From: Cupriavidus sp. MP-37
GTDB lineage: Bacteria > Pseudomonadota > Gammaproteobacteria > Burkholderiales > Burkholderiaceae
DNA: 64,000 nt
Direction: 5' to 3'
Assembly: GCF_020618415.1 (NCBI RefSeq)
Contig: NZ_CP085345.1
Coordinates: 1,984,001 to 2,048,000, forward strand
Below, in pieces: positions 53,082 to 61,851 of this stretch; position 1 is the stretch's first letter; every line of letters starts with the position of its first letter. A program made the position numbers and the translations under genes. The notes beneath the pieces are model-generated. The model was not told where the DNA came from. It saw only the letters and a list, made by a program, of their open reading frames with translations, and did not search any database.

Positions 53082-54101
53082 TCAGCCGGGCATGCCGCCG
53101 CGGCTGGCGAAGGCCTCGTCATTCGACGCGCTCTGGCGTGTGCGGCGCGTTTCCGAGGGCGTTTCGCCGAAGGCCATGCGGTAGTCATGGGCGAACTGGC
53201 CGAGGTGGCCGAAGCCCCATTGCCGCGCGATCTGCGCCACCGACTGCTCGAGGTCGCCGCCGCGCAAGGCGCCATACACGCCTTCCAGCCGCACGCGCTT
53301 GGCATACTGCATCGGCGAGCAGCCCTGGAAGCGGGCAAAGCCGGCCTGCAGCGTGCGCACGCTGACGCGCGCCGCCCGCGCAATGTCGTCCAGCGCCAGC
53401 ACGGAGCGGGCGTTGGCATGGATATAGTCGATCGCGCGCTTGACGTGCCGCGGCGACGGCCCGGCGTGGCGCTGCTCCAGCAGCAACGAGTAGTTGTGCG
53501 GGATATCGTCCAGCACGGCATAGGCCAGGGCGTCGGCCAGGCTCAGCGCCAGTTCCGCCGCGCAGGCGCGCATGCGTGCGTCATCGCGCCGCAAGCCGGG
53601 CGCGGCCCCGGCCAGCGCGCGCGCCAGCTGCAGCGCCGGGGCCTCGGCCGGGATCGACTGGTGGAATTTCACGCGCTGCACCAGCGGGCGTTCCAGCAGG
53701 TGCCGCAGCCGGTTGTGCAGGCGCGCGCCGTCGATCATGACCATGTCGTAGCTGCCGGGCTGCCAGCGCCAGACTCCCACCTGCTGCATGTCCAGCACAA
53801 ACGATGGCGGCATGGGCGACAGCGGTGCGGACGGCGTCTTGCCGGTCTCGAGGCCGGCGCCTTGCGCGGCGGTCGACAGCAGGTAGCCGTCAAGACGCTG
53901 CACCAGCTCCAGCTGGATGGTCGCGGTGGTCGACAGCCGGATCACCGCCAGTTCGCCGAACTGGTGCTGCTGCAGTTCGAATTCCAGCGCTGGCGCCGCC
54001 GTGTGTACCGCAACCCCGGGATAGAGCTGCGACAGCGCTGCGCGGATCTGTTCCGGGCTGCTCCCCGCGATGCGCGCGGTCTGGATCGTGGCTTTGGTCA
54101 T
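53082..54101 (-). CDS. AraC-family transcription regulator
   Basis: A 339-residue regulator. The N-terminal 220 residues form an AraC-ligand-like (AraC-binding-like) domain with no clear ligand motif. The C-terminal HTH pair is VLALDDIARAARVSVRTLQAGFARFQGCSPMQYAKRVRLEGV and AQIARQWGFGHLGQFAHDYRMAFGETPSE. The ATG at 54101 (MTKATIQT) is used; the longer frame to 54182 is rejected as it adds a non-conserved extension. It lies 166 bases upstream of the adhesin on the same strand, and so is the leading candidate for its control. The ligand is unknown. Confidence 0.9.
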   Translation of the reverse strand: MTKATIQTARIAGSSPEQIRAALSQLYPGVAVHTAAPALEFELQQHQFGELAVIRLSTTATIQLELVQRLDGYLLSTAAQGAGLETGKTPSAPLSPMPPSFVLDMQQVGVWRWQPGSYDMVMIDGARLHNRLRHLLERPLVQRVKFHQSIPAEAPALQLARALAGAAPGLRRDDARMRACAAELALSLADALAYAVLDDIPHNYSLLLEQRHAGPSPRHVKRAIDYIHANARSVLALDDIARAARVSVRTLQAGFARFQGCSPMQYAKRVRLEGVYGALRGGDLEQSVAQIARQWGFGHLGQFAHDYRMAFGETPSETRRTRQSASNDEAFASRGGMPG

Positions 54102-54554
54102 GTGCCGATGCGTTTCCTGGGTGATGGCCGAAGCCGGCCTGGCGGCGCCGATGCGCCGCCAGGTTTCCCCCACGAAAATCACGGCAAGGCCGTGATGGCA
54201 AACCGGACTTCATGACGACCCCGCGCCCTTGCCGGCCAACGCCATGCAAAGGGGTTCCCCATGCGCCGTGGCATACGGAGCTGCCTGCAAGGCTCGCCGC
54301 GGCCCATTGACGGGCCGCATCCGCGGGAGCCGGATAGTGCCAGGCAAGACCGCCGCCGGTCTTTCTTATCGGCAAACCAGATTTAAATAAAAATAATATC
54401 TGGTGTTGAAATTTGCATTTACGACAATGTGTATCACTTTAATCGAATATTGGAAATGTGAATACATTGTGCTTGCCGGGAAAACGGCCGGGGATTGGCG
54501 TTTACGCGCAGTGGCGCCGGCCTGGCACGGCATAGTTACCGCCGGCGTGCCGAT
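54102..54554. other. Intergenic region with AT-rich island
   Basis: No gene is seen. About 54370-54480 is far richer in A and T than the surrounding DNA, with AAATAAAAATAATAT, an inverted repeat CCAGAT-N15-ATCTGG (54377-54403) and ATTTAAAT-like runs. This is the upstream region of the AraC-type gene and probably its promoter. It could also be bound by H-NS/MvaT-like proteins. Confidence 0.55.
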
Positions 54555-55067
54555 TCAGACATAGGCAATCAGCCGCCCGGCGCAAATCACCAGCAGCCAG
54601 GCGGCGATCGACAGGATGGCATTCAGGCGTGCGCCGGCTGGTGGCGCTGCGTCGGCGTCCCAGCCGCGCTCGCGGTCATGCAGGCTGCGGCCGGGCCCGG
54701 CGTGGAACCACAGCACGTTGGCGAGCGCGAGCGCGATCAGGCCCAGCTTGACGAGGAAGGCGGGATTGGCGGCCAGTTCATCGGCATGGGCCACGAACAG
54801 CAGCACGCCGCTGGCCGCGACGGCAATGAAGGCGCCGACGCTGAAGGGCAGCGCATGGCGCAGCAGCAGGCTGACCGGCAGCCGCCGGCCAAGCCCGGCC
54901 AGCCGCATGTCGACCACGACGATGGAGCCGAACAGCAGCGCCATGCCGGCGAGGTGGACGATCTCCACCGCGGGATAGGCCCACGCCGAACTGCGCAGCG
55001 CCGTCGCGAACGGCAGCCGCGCCAGCGTGCCGGCCCATTCGGTCCATGCGGTGAAGAGCGCCGGCAT
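54555..55067 (-). CDS. Small four-helix membrane protein (DUF6644-like)
   Basis: A 170-residue inner-membrane protein with about four transmembrane helices. The start MPALFTAWTEWAG at 55067 is chosen over a longer frame. The block RSSAWAYPAVEIVHLAGMALLFGSIVVVDMRLAGLGRRLPV has the conserved His of DUF6644-type proteins, which may bind haem or metal, and FVAHADELAANPAFLVKLGLIALAL continues the same pattern. Function is not established. It follows the DUF6152-like gene by 13 bases, so the two are one operon. Confidence 0.75.
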   Translation of the reverse strand: MPALFTAWTEWAGTLARLPFATALRSSAWAYPAVEIVHLAGMALLFGSIVVVDMRLAGLGRRLPVSLLLRHALPFSVGAFIAVAASGVLLFVAHADELAANPAFLVKLGLIALALANVLWFHAGPGRSLHDRERGWDADAAPPAGARLNAILSIAAWLLVICAGRLIAYV

Positions 55068-55080
55068 GCGGCGTGCCGGC

Positions 55081-55446
55081 TCAGCGCAGCTCGACCGTCT
55101 TGCCGTCCACGGTGATGCGCTCGGCGCGCAGTTCGTCCGGTTTTTCCTTGCTGGCGTAGCCGACCAGCGTGACCTCGCGGCCCACCGCAACCTTGTCCGA
55201 GGTCGCGCCGCGCGCTTCCATGCGCGAGACGGGCGCCAGCACCGCCAGCCAGCGCTTGCCGCCGGCGTCGATGCGGATGTGCGCGTGCGGGTTCTCGTAA
55301 TGGCTTTCGACGATCTTGCCGGTCAGCGTCATCGGCCTGGTCTCGTCATAGGTCGACCAGCCGTGGTGGGCGATCGCCGGCACGGCCGCCATGGCCAGGG
55401 CGGCGGAGAGCAGGGCGGGGCGGAACAGGGCGCGGATGCTGGGCAT
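55081..55446 (-). CDS. Exported DUF6152-like protein
   Basis: A 121-residue periplasmic protein with a signal peptide cleaved near AVPAIA, giving a mature start of HHGWSTYDETRPMTLTGKIVES. The HHGW plus YENPHAHIRI pattern matches the DUF6152 family, which is often paired with DUF6644-like membrane proteins. The His residues at the mature N-terminus suggest metal binding, perhaps copper, but this is not shown. The final RITVDGKTVELR is typical. It is the first gene of a two-gene operon with the membrane protein. Confidence 0.8.
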   Translation of the reverse strand: MPSIRALFRPALLSAALAMAAVPAIAHHGWSTYDETRPMTLTGKIVESHYENPHAHIRIDAGGKRWLAVLAPVSRMEARGATSDKVAVGREVTLVGYASKEKPDELRAERITVDGKTVELR

Positions 55447-55537
55447 GGCGGGTCTCCGGTCGGGACAGGTGCAGTATAGGCGCCCATTTCCGGCCTTGCC
55501 GGCCTTGCCGACCTTGCCACGGCGCCGGCCCCGTGCC

Positions 55538-56872
55538 TCAGGGCTGCGCGCGGCAGGTGTCGGCGCGCTGCACCAGCCGGCGCAGGCTCGGGCTCATGGG
55601 CTTGAGCGCGGCGCGCTCGGCCGTGAGCGCGAGCGCCAGTTTGCCGCTGCCGCTGCGCAGCGCCGCTTCGAGCAGTGTCAGGCCAATCACGTCGCGCTGC
55701 GCGTGGCTGCCGCCGAAGCGGTGGGCCACCAGGCGCACCGGCATCAGCAGCTCGATGGCGGTGGCGTAATCGCCCTGCGCGAATGCGATCAGCGCATCGG
55801 CCACCGGCAACCCCACCTCGCGCGACATCATCGCGTTGGTGCCGTTGCCGAGCGCGGCGCGCTCCAGTGCCGCGCGCACCTGGTCGGCCGCCGCCGGGCG
55901 CTGCGCGCCCAGGCTCGCCATCACCGCATGCACGTCGTTGAAGGCGTAATAGCCGGCCGCGCCGCGGCCGAGCCAGTCATCCGCCACCACCTGCCAGCGC
56001 CGGCCCACATCCACGCCGCGCAGGTGCAGCCGCCACAGCAGCGCGGAGGCGTCGACCAGGTCCAGCGCGATCGCCGGCGCGGGCCGGCTGATGGCGCGGT
56101 CGTACAGCGCCAGCACCGCGTCGGTGCGGTCGTCTTCCAGCAGGAACAGCGCCAGGTGCCACCAGTTATGCACGGCCAGCATGTTGTCGTCGGCCCAGTC
56201 CTGGCGGCGGCCTTCCAGCCAGGCGATGCCGTCGGCCAGCCGGCCCTGCATCTCCATCACGTGCGCCACCGCGTGCACCGCCCACGGATCGCGCGGCTGG
56301 CATTCCAGCGCGCGCCGTCCGGTTTCCTCGGCACGTTCGTAAAGCTGGGTTTCTTCCAGGCCGAACGCATGCATGCCGAGCACGTAGCCGTAGCCGGGCA
56401 TGGCGGCATCCCAGTGCGGCAGCGCCTGCGCCACGCGGTCGCGCAGCATGGTCGACTGGCCCAGCAGGAAGTCGCCCAGATGCGCAGTCTGCAGCGCCAG
56501 CAAGTCGCGTGGATAATCGATCACGATGTCGCCATAGCAGCGCACGGCGCGCTCGAAATCGCCGTCGAGCCAGGCGCGCGCCGCGGCGATATGGCGGCGC
56601 TCGCGGTCGTTGGCGCGGGCGTGCAGGGCTTCGCCGGCTTCGACGCTCTGGCGCAGCATGGGCTCGGCGGTGCCGTCGCCGGAAGTCACCATCAGCGCCG
56701 CGCGCAGGGCGTGGCCCATGGCGAATCCCGGATCGTCGGCCAGCGCCGCGTCGATCACGGCGAGCGGGTCGCCGTAGTAGCCGTTCAGCAGGCGCAGGGC
56801 GGTCTCGTACTGCGCCACCGAGCGTGTGTTCAAGGTCGAGACCGCGAGGTCCCTGGAATCCGTCAGTGCCAT
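55538..56872 (-). CDS. TPR-containing protein resembling TTC38 family
   Basis: A 444-residue soluble protein from the ATG at 56872 (MALTDSRDLAV). Repeated helix pairs of about 34 residues occur through the length, such as AVDAALADDPGFAMGHALRAALM, AAARAWLDGDFERAVRCYGDIVIDYPRDLLALQ and HAVAHVMEMQGRLADGIAWLEG, with the HNWWHLALFLLEDD and YGYVLGMHAFGLEE blocks typical of TTC38-like proteins found from bacteria to animals. No signal or membrane segment is present. Function is unknown. It is divergent from the FKBP gene, with about 208 bases between starts. Confidence 0.8.
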   Translation of the reverse strand: MALTDSRDLAVSTLNTRSVAQYETALRLLNGYYGDPLAVIDAALADDPGFAMGHALRAALMVTSGDGTAEPMLRQSVEAGEALHARANDRERRHIAAARAWLDGDFERAVRCYGDIVIDYPRDLLALQTAHLGDFLLGQSTMLRDRVAQALPHWDAAMPGYGYVLGMHAFGLEETQLYERAEETGRRALECQPRDPWAVHAVAHVMEMQGRLADGIAWLEGRRQDWADDNMLAVHNWWHLALFLLEDDRTDAVLALYDRAISRPAPAIALDLVDASALLWRLHLRGVDVGRRWQVVADDWLGRGAAGYYAFNDVHAVMASLGAQRPAAADQVRAALERAALGNGTNAMMSREVGLPVADALIAFAQGDYATAIELLMPVRLVAHRFGGSHAQRDVIGLTLLEAALRSGSGKLALALTAERAALKPMSPSLRRLVQRADTCRAQP

Positions 56873-57080
56873 GACCGTCTCCGTGCGCCCGCGCGGCAGC
56901 GGGCTGTCACGAACCATCGTAGACGGCAAAACGCCCGGTGTAACGGTTGCGGCGCGGTGCGGCGCACCATGCCTGCGGGTGGCGCGGGCGCGGTGCGCGA
57001 TATGCCGCCGCCGCCATACCGGCGGCGCGCGTCGGTTAAACTGCCGCATCCCCAATCACGACCTTCAGACCAGGCCTTCC

Positions 57081-57524
57081 ATGAAAACATTCGCGCTTTT
57101 CCTTGGCACCCTGACCTTTGCCGGCGCCGCGTACGCTGCCGCGCCGGCCGCTTCGGCACCTGCCGCCTCTGCCCCCGCCGCGGCAGCGCCGCAGACGCTG
57201 GCGTCGGGCATGACCATCCAGCACCTGATCAAGGGTACCGGCGCCTCGCCCAAGGCCACCGACACGGTACAGGTGCACTACCGCGGCACGCTCGCGGACG
57301 GCACCGAATTCGACAGCTCGTACAAGCGCGGCCAGCCGATCTCGTTTCCGCTCAATCGTGTGATCCCGTGCTGGACCGAGGGCGTGCAGGCCATGCAGGT
57401 CGGCGGCAAGGCCCGCCTGACCTGCCCGTCGGGCACCGCCTACGGCGCGCGCGGCGTGCCGGGCACGATCCCGCCGAACGCCACGCTGACCTTCGAGGTG
57501 GTGCTGCTGGGGATCGGTAGCTAA
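57081..57524 (+). CDS. FKBP-type peptidyl-prolyl isomerase, exported
   Basis: A 147-residue protein with a signal peptide (FALFLGTLTFAGAAYA) and an Ala/Pro/Ser-rich spacer (residues 18-38), then a single FKBP domain (VQVHYRGTLADGTEFDSSYKRGQPISFPL ... CWTEGVQAMQVGGKARLTCP ... YGARGVPGTIPPNATLTFEVVLLGI). The key aromatic and Asp residues (Y in VHYRG, F-D in EFDSS, W in CWTEG, Y in AYGARG) are kept. By family it speeds proline cis-trans folding in the periplasm. The start at 57081 is chosen from the signal peptide. It ends six bases before mlaA on the other strand. Confidence 0.93.
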   Translation: MKTFALFLGTLTFAGAAYAAAPAASAPAASAPAAAAPQTLASGMTIQHLIKGTGASPKATDTVQVHYRGTLADGTEFDSSYKRGQPISFPLNRVIPCWTEGVQAMQVGGKARLTCPSGTAYGARGVPGTIPPNATLTFEVVLLGIGS

Positions 57525-57529
57525 GCGCC

Positions 57530-58327
57530 TCAGCGCGGCGCCTGCGGCTGCGCGGGCGCCGGCGTTCCGGCGGGGGCCGGCGATACGGGCGCCGCGCCGG
57601 TGTCCTGCTGATCCTCGTCGTCGCCGTAGTCCGGCAGCGCGGTGTTTTCTCCGAGCAGGTAGCGGCGCCGCTGGAGGTACGCGTCGCGCACAAAGGCGTA
57701 CTTGTCCAGCGCCGCCAGCTTGAGCAGGTCGGTGGCGCCCAGCAGGTTGGTGCGCACGTCGACCACGTTCATCCCGTACAGCGAATTGCGCACCGCCGGC
57801 TCGGCATAGGTGGTGGGATCGAACCAGAAATTCACATACAGGCCCGCGCCGTCGCGCAACGAGCTGGGGCCGAACAGCGGCAGCACCAGGTACGGCCCTG
57901 ACGGCACGCCCCACGTGCCCAGTGTCAGCCCGAAGTCCTGCGAGTGCTTCGGCAGCCCGGCGGGCGTGGCCAGATCGATCAGCCCGCCCAGGCCCAGCAC
58001 GGAATTCATCGCTACCCGCATGAAGCTTTCCGCTGCTGCCACGCCCTTGCCCTGCAGCAGGTTATTGGCAAAGTTGCCGATGTCGGCGAGGTTCGAATAG
58101 AAGTTGCTGACCGCCGTGCGCACCGGCGCCGGCGTGACCGCCTGGTAGCCCTTGGCCACCGGCACGGCGACATACTGGTCCACCTTGTCGTTGACGGTGA
58201 AGATGGCGCGGTTCATCGGTTCCAGCGGATCGTCCGGACTGGCTTGCGGTCCGGTAGCGCAGCCCGCGAGCGCGGCTGCGGCGACGACGGTCGTGGCGAG
58301 CGTCGGAAGGCGAAGCGGAACAGGCAT
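57530..58327 (-). CDS. mlaA: MlaA/VacJ outer-membrane lipoprotein
   Basis: A 265-residue MlaA lipoprotein with a lipobox LAGC (VVAAAALAGCATGP) and the family blocks DPLEPMNRAIFTVNDKVDQYVAVPVAKGY, VSNFYSNLADIGNFANNLLQGK, and the DFGLTLGTWGVPSGPYLVLPLFGPSS ring. By family MlaA removes mislocalised lipid from the outer leaflet with OmpC and MlaC. Here it is beside hpnN and hpnM and so may serve hopanoid transport. The C-terminal tail is Pro/Ala/Asp-rich. It lies 38 bases downstream of hpnN on the minus strand, likely in one operon. Confidence 0.93.
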   Translation of the reverse strand: MPVPLRLPTLATTVVAAAALAGCATGPQASPDDPLEPMNRAIFTVNDKVDQYVAVPVAKGYQAVTPAPVRTAVSNFYSNLADIGNFANNLLQGKGVAAAESFMRVAMNSVLGLGGLIDLATPAGLPKHSQDFGLTLGTWGVPSGPYLVLPLFGPSSLRDGAGLYVNFWFDPTTYAEPAVRNSLYGMNVVDVRTNLLGATDLLKLAALDKYAFVRDAYLQRRRYLLGENTALPDYGDDEDQQDTGAAPVSPAPAGTPAPAQPQAPR

Positions 58328-58365
58328 CGAGGCAAACAGAGTCGGTCGCGCGAGCGGGAAGCGGT

Positions 58366-61002
58366 TCAGGGCAGCGCCGGCTGGTCCGGCCCATGATGGC
58401 CATCTTCGCGCGGACGGCCCATCAGGATGGGCTGGAAGAACACCGCACCGACCAGCGTACAGGCCAGTGCCAGCGCCAGCAGCTTGCCCATGCTGGCGGT
58501 GCCGGGATGCTGCGACAGCCACAGGCTGCCGAAGGCGACGGCGGTGGTCGCGGCGCTGTACAGCACGGCGTGCGTCAGGCTGGACTGCAGCAGCTGGGTC
58601 TTGCCATGCCGCCACGCAATCACGTAGTAGATCTTGAAGGCGACGCCCACGCCCAGCAGCAGCGGCAACGCGATCACGTTGGCGAAGTTCAGCGCAATGC
58701 CGAACACCACGCACAGTTCCAGCGTGACGATGGCCGACACCAGCAGCGGGATCAGCGTGCGCAGCACGTCGCCGAAGCGGCGCAGCGTGATCCACAGCAG
58801 GATGGTGATCGACAGCACTGCCCAGGCACCAGCCTCCGCAAAGGCGCTCATGATGGTATCGGCGGAGCCGCGGATCGAGATCGGTCCGCCGGTGGCTTCG
58901 GGCACCACGCGCTGCACCGCGGCGATGAAGCGCGCCAGCGCGGCTTCGCGCTGCGCGCTGGCGGGCGGCGGCAGCCTGGGGCTGACGTTGACCAGCGCGC
59001 GCCCGTCCGGGGCAATCCAGTCGCGCACCAGCTCGGGCGGCAGCGTCTGCTGGCTGACCGCCTGCGGCGCCAGCGCCAGCTTCAGCTTTGCCAGCGCCAG
59101 CTGCAACGGCAGGGCGATGGCGCGCTCGGCGCGGTCGCGCGTGGGCGGGTCCGCGCTGGCCAGTTTTTTCAGCGTGGCGGACAGGTGCGCGGCTTCGGCG
59201 GCGCCCGGGCCGGGATGCTCGTCGGCGGCGATGGCCAGTTGCCGCGCGGCGTTGCGCAGCGCATTGACGCGCGCGCTGTCGGTAGCGGGCGTCGCGGTGG
59301 GCTGCGCCAGCGCCGGCATCAGCGCGGCCGAGGCCTGGCCGATGGCCTGCAGCTTGGGCGGCTGGTCGTCGGGAATAAAGCTCTGCAGCGTGACCGCGCG
59401 CGCGACTTCGGGCAGCGCCGCAAGCCGGCCCGCAAGCGCGTGCGCGGCCGGCAGCGACGGCGCCAGCACGCTGACATCGTCGGTGCCGGCCTGCGGGGCG
59501 TCCTTCAGTGCCAGCAGCGTGGCCATCGATTCCGACTGCGGATCCTTCAGGTGCAGCGGGTCGAAGTCGAAGCGCAGGTGCGGCAGCAGCGGCGCGCCCG
59601 CGAGGATGGCGAGCAGCGTGACTACCAGCACCGGCTTGCGGTAGCGGTCGAAGAAGCGGTCCGCCGGCGCCAGCCAGGCAAAGCCCGGCGACACGGATTC
59701 GCCGCCCGGCTTGAGCACGGCGATCAGCGCCGGCAGCAGCGTAAAGGTGGTGGCGAACGCCACCATCATGCCGACGCCGGCGATCAGGCCCAGTTCGGCC
59801 ACGCCGCGGTAGTCGGTGGGCAGGAAGCAGAAGAACGCCGCCGCCGTGGCCGCGGCGGCCAGCGCCAGCGGCGCGCCGACGGCACGGGCGGCCAGCCCCA
59901 GCGCATCGACGATATGGTCGCGGTCATGGCGCTCGGCGCGATAGCGCACGCCGAACTGGATGCCGAAGTCCACGCCCAGCCCGACGAACAGCACCGCGAA
60001 GGCCACCGAGATCATGTTCAGCGCGCCGACCATGGCCAGGCCCAGCGCGGCGGTGATCAGCAGCCCGGCGAACAGGCTCGCCAGCACCGCCACGATCAGC
60101 CGCGCCGAACGCAGCGCCAGCCACAGGATCAGCACCACCGCCAGCACCGTGAGCACGCCGTTGAGCAGGGCGCCGTCGCTGACCGAGGCGAATTCATCGT
60201 CGGCCAGCGCCTGCGGTCCGGTCAGGCGCACCGACGCCTGGTAGCGCTGTGCCAGCTGCAGCTCGTCCGCGGCGTGGCGGATCGCGCGCGCGGCCGCGGC
60301 GCCGGCTTTCAGGTCGCTGTAGTCGAGCACCGGGCTGAGCGCGACATAGCGGTAGACCTGACCGTCGGCGCCGGGCCTGAGGCTGTCGTCGAGCAGCCCC
60401 GCCCACGACAGCGCGGCGGGCTTGCCGGCCAGCACCTGGTCCAGCGTGCGCGCGCTGCTGCCCAGCAGACCGGCCATGTCGCCCAGCTTGACCTGCCCCA
60501 TCTGCAGCGGCAGCGCCAGCGTGGTGGTGAGCACATCGGACAGGCCACGCAGTGTCGGGTCGTGCGCGAGGGCGTTGACCAGCGGGCGCGCCTGCGTCAA
60601 CTGCTGCGTCAGCTGGCGGACTTCATCGGTGCCGGCGAAGAGCAGGCCGTTGCGCGCGAAGAAAGCGCCGCCCCCGGGCTGGCTGACTGCGGTGAAACGC
60701 GCCGGCTGCCGGCGCAAGGCATCGGCCAGCGCATCGGCGGCGGCATCGGCCAGCTCGGCGGCCGGCGCCTGCACCACCGCCAGGATCATCTGGCCGCGCT
60801 GCGGAAAGGCCTTGGCGATGGCCTCGTCGCGCAGCGCCCACGGCGCGTCGGAGTCCAGCAGGCGGCCGATGTCGGTGTTGATGGCAAAGTTGCGGGCTAC
60901 GTAGATGCCGCTGGCCGCCGTCAGCAATGCCGCCAGCAGGATGACGCGCCACGGCCAGGCGGTGGCAAGCCGGACGATGCGTGTCAGCAGCGAGGTCAGC
61001 AT
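58366..61002 (-). CDS. hpnN: HpnN hopanoid transporter (RND/MMPL family)
   Basis: An 878-residue RND-type transporter. It has an N-terminal helix ([21 protein letters not shown]), two periplasmic domains of about 250 residues each, and two groups of about five or six membrane helices; the first group includes [19 protein letters not shown] and [23 protein letters not shown], and the last includes [22 protein letters not shown]. By family HpnN moves hopanoids to the outer membrane. The ATG at 61002 ([16 protein letters not shown]) is used; a longer frame to 61065 has no such start. It runs into mlaA and is divergent from hpnM. Confidence 0.93.
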   Translation of the reverse strand: MLTSLLTRIVRLATAWPWRVILLAALLTAASGIYVARNFAINTDIGRLLDSDAPWALRDEAIAKAFPQRGQMILAVVQAPAAELADAAADALADALRRQPARFTAVSQPGGGAFFARNGLLFAGTDEVRQLTQQLTQARPLVNALAHDPTLRGLSDVLTTTLALPLQMGQVKLGDMAGLLGSSARTLDQVLAGKPAALSWAGLLDDSLRPGADGQVYRYVALSPVLDYSDLKAGAAAARAIRHAADELQLAQRYQASVRLTGPQALADDEFASVSDGALLNGVLTVLAVVLILWLALRSARLIVAVLASLFAGLLITAALGLAMVGALNMISVAFAVLFVGLGVDFGIQFGVRYRAERHDRDHIVDALGLAARAVGAPLALAAAATAAAFFCFLPTDYRGVAELGLIAGVGMMVAFATTFTLLPALIAVLKPGGESVSPGFAWLAPADRFFDRYRKPVLVVTLLAILAGAPLLPHLRFDFDPLHLKDPQSESMATLLALKDAPQAGTDDVSVLAPSLPAAHALAGRLAALPEVARAVTLQSFIPDDQPPKLQAIGQASAALMPALAQPTATPATDSARVNALRNAARQLAIAADEHPGPGAAEAAHLSATLKKLASADPPTRDRAERAIALPLQLALAKLKLALAPQAVSQQTLPPELVRDWIAPDGRALVNVSPRLPPPASAQREAALARFIAAVQRVVPEATGGPISIRGSADTIMSAFAEAGAWAVLSITILLWITLRRFGDVLRTLIPLLVSAIVTLELCVVFGIALNFANVIALPLLLGVGVAFKIYYVIAWRHGKTQLLQSSLTHAVLYSAATTAVAFGSLWLSQHPGTASMGKLLALALACTLVGAVFFQPILMGRPREDGHHGPDQPALP

Positions 61003-61182
61003 GGACGGATCCGGAAGGAGCACGAACCGCGAGTATATCGGCTGGCGCGGTGCCGCATGCGCCATGCGGCGCCGGAGCGGCCGCGATGCGGGCGGATCCG
61101 CTATACACTGTCAGCCGGTGCCGGCGATGTAGCGCGGCGCTGCCGCTTCACCGTCCTCCGTCATTTCCCCGCTCTTGCATCC

Positions 61183-61827
61183 ATGACGATTCACCGTTTG
61201 CTTCCCGTGGCGCCGCTCGCGGCGCTGGCCATGGCATCCGTCGTGCACGCCCAGGCAGTCCAGCCCGGCGACCTGCGCGCCAGCCCCGAGCGGCTGGTGC
61301 AGGCCGCGGTGGAGGGCGTGATCGGTACCATCCAGTCGCAGCCCGAGACCCGCGCCGGCGACCTCGGCAAGATCACCGCGGTCGTGCAGAAGCAGTTCCT
61401 GCCTTACACCGATTTCCAGCGCACCACGCGGCTGGCGCTGGGCGGCGCCTGGCGCACGGCCACGCCGGAGCAGCAGCAACAGCTGTACGAACAGTTCCAG
61501 ACGCTGCTGGTGCGCAGCTATGCGGTCTCGCTGGCGCAACTGCGCGAGCAGAACGTCAGGTTCCGCTACCAGCCGGCCAGGGCCGCCAGCGGCGCCGCCG
61601 ATGTGGTGGTGCAGACACGCGTGATCAACAACGCCGACGAGATGCAGATCGACTACCGGCTGCAGCGCACCGCGACCGGCTGGAAGATCTATGACATCAA
61701 CATGATGGGGGCGTGGCTGATCGAGGTGTACCGCAAGCAGTTTGCCGACATCGTCGCGCGCAACGGCGTCGACGGCCTGGTGAAGTACCTGACCACGCAC
61801 AACGCGCGCCAGGCGGCGGAGATCTGA
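61183..61827 (+). CDS. hpnM: HpnM/MlaC-like periplasmic lipid-binding protein
   Basis: A 214-residue MlaC-family protein with a signal peptide (APLAALAMASVVHA). Conserved blocks include QKQFLPYTDFQRTTRLALGGAWRTATPEQQ, FQTLLVRSYAVSLAQLREQ, and the VVQTRVINNADEMQIDYRLQRTATGWKIYDINMMGAWLIEVYR stretch, which is the closing signature of MlaC/HpnM. By family it carries a lipid in a pocket across the periplasm, here probably a hopanoid given its neighbours. It is divergent from hpnN with a 180-base shared region, and its end is 24 bases from the convergent hpnL. Confidence 0.92.
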   Translation: MTIHRLLPVAPLAALAMASVVHAQAVQPGDLRASPERLVQAAVEGVIGTIQSQPETRAGDLGKITAVVQKQFLPYTDFQRTTRLALGGAWRTATPEQQQQLYEQFQTLLVRSYAVSLAQLREQNVRFRYQPARAASGAADVVVQTRVINNADEMQIDYRLQRTATGWKIYDINMMGAWLIEVYRKQFADIVARNGVDGLVKYLTTHNARQAAEI

Positions 61828-61851
61828 ACGGCCTGCCGACGTTGCGGCGCG

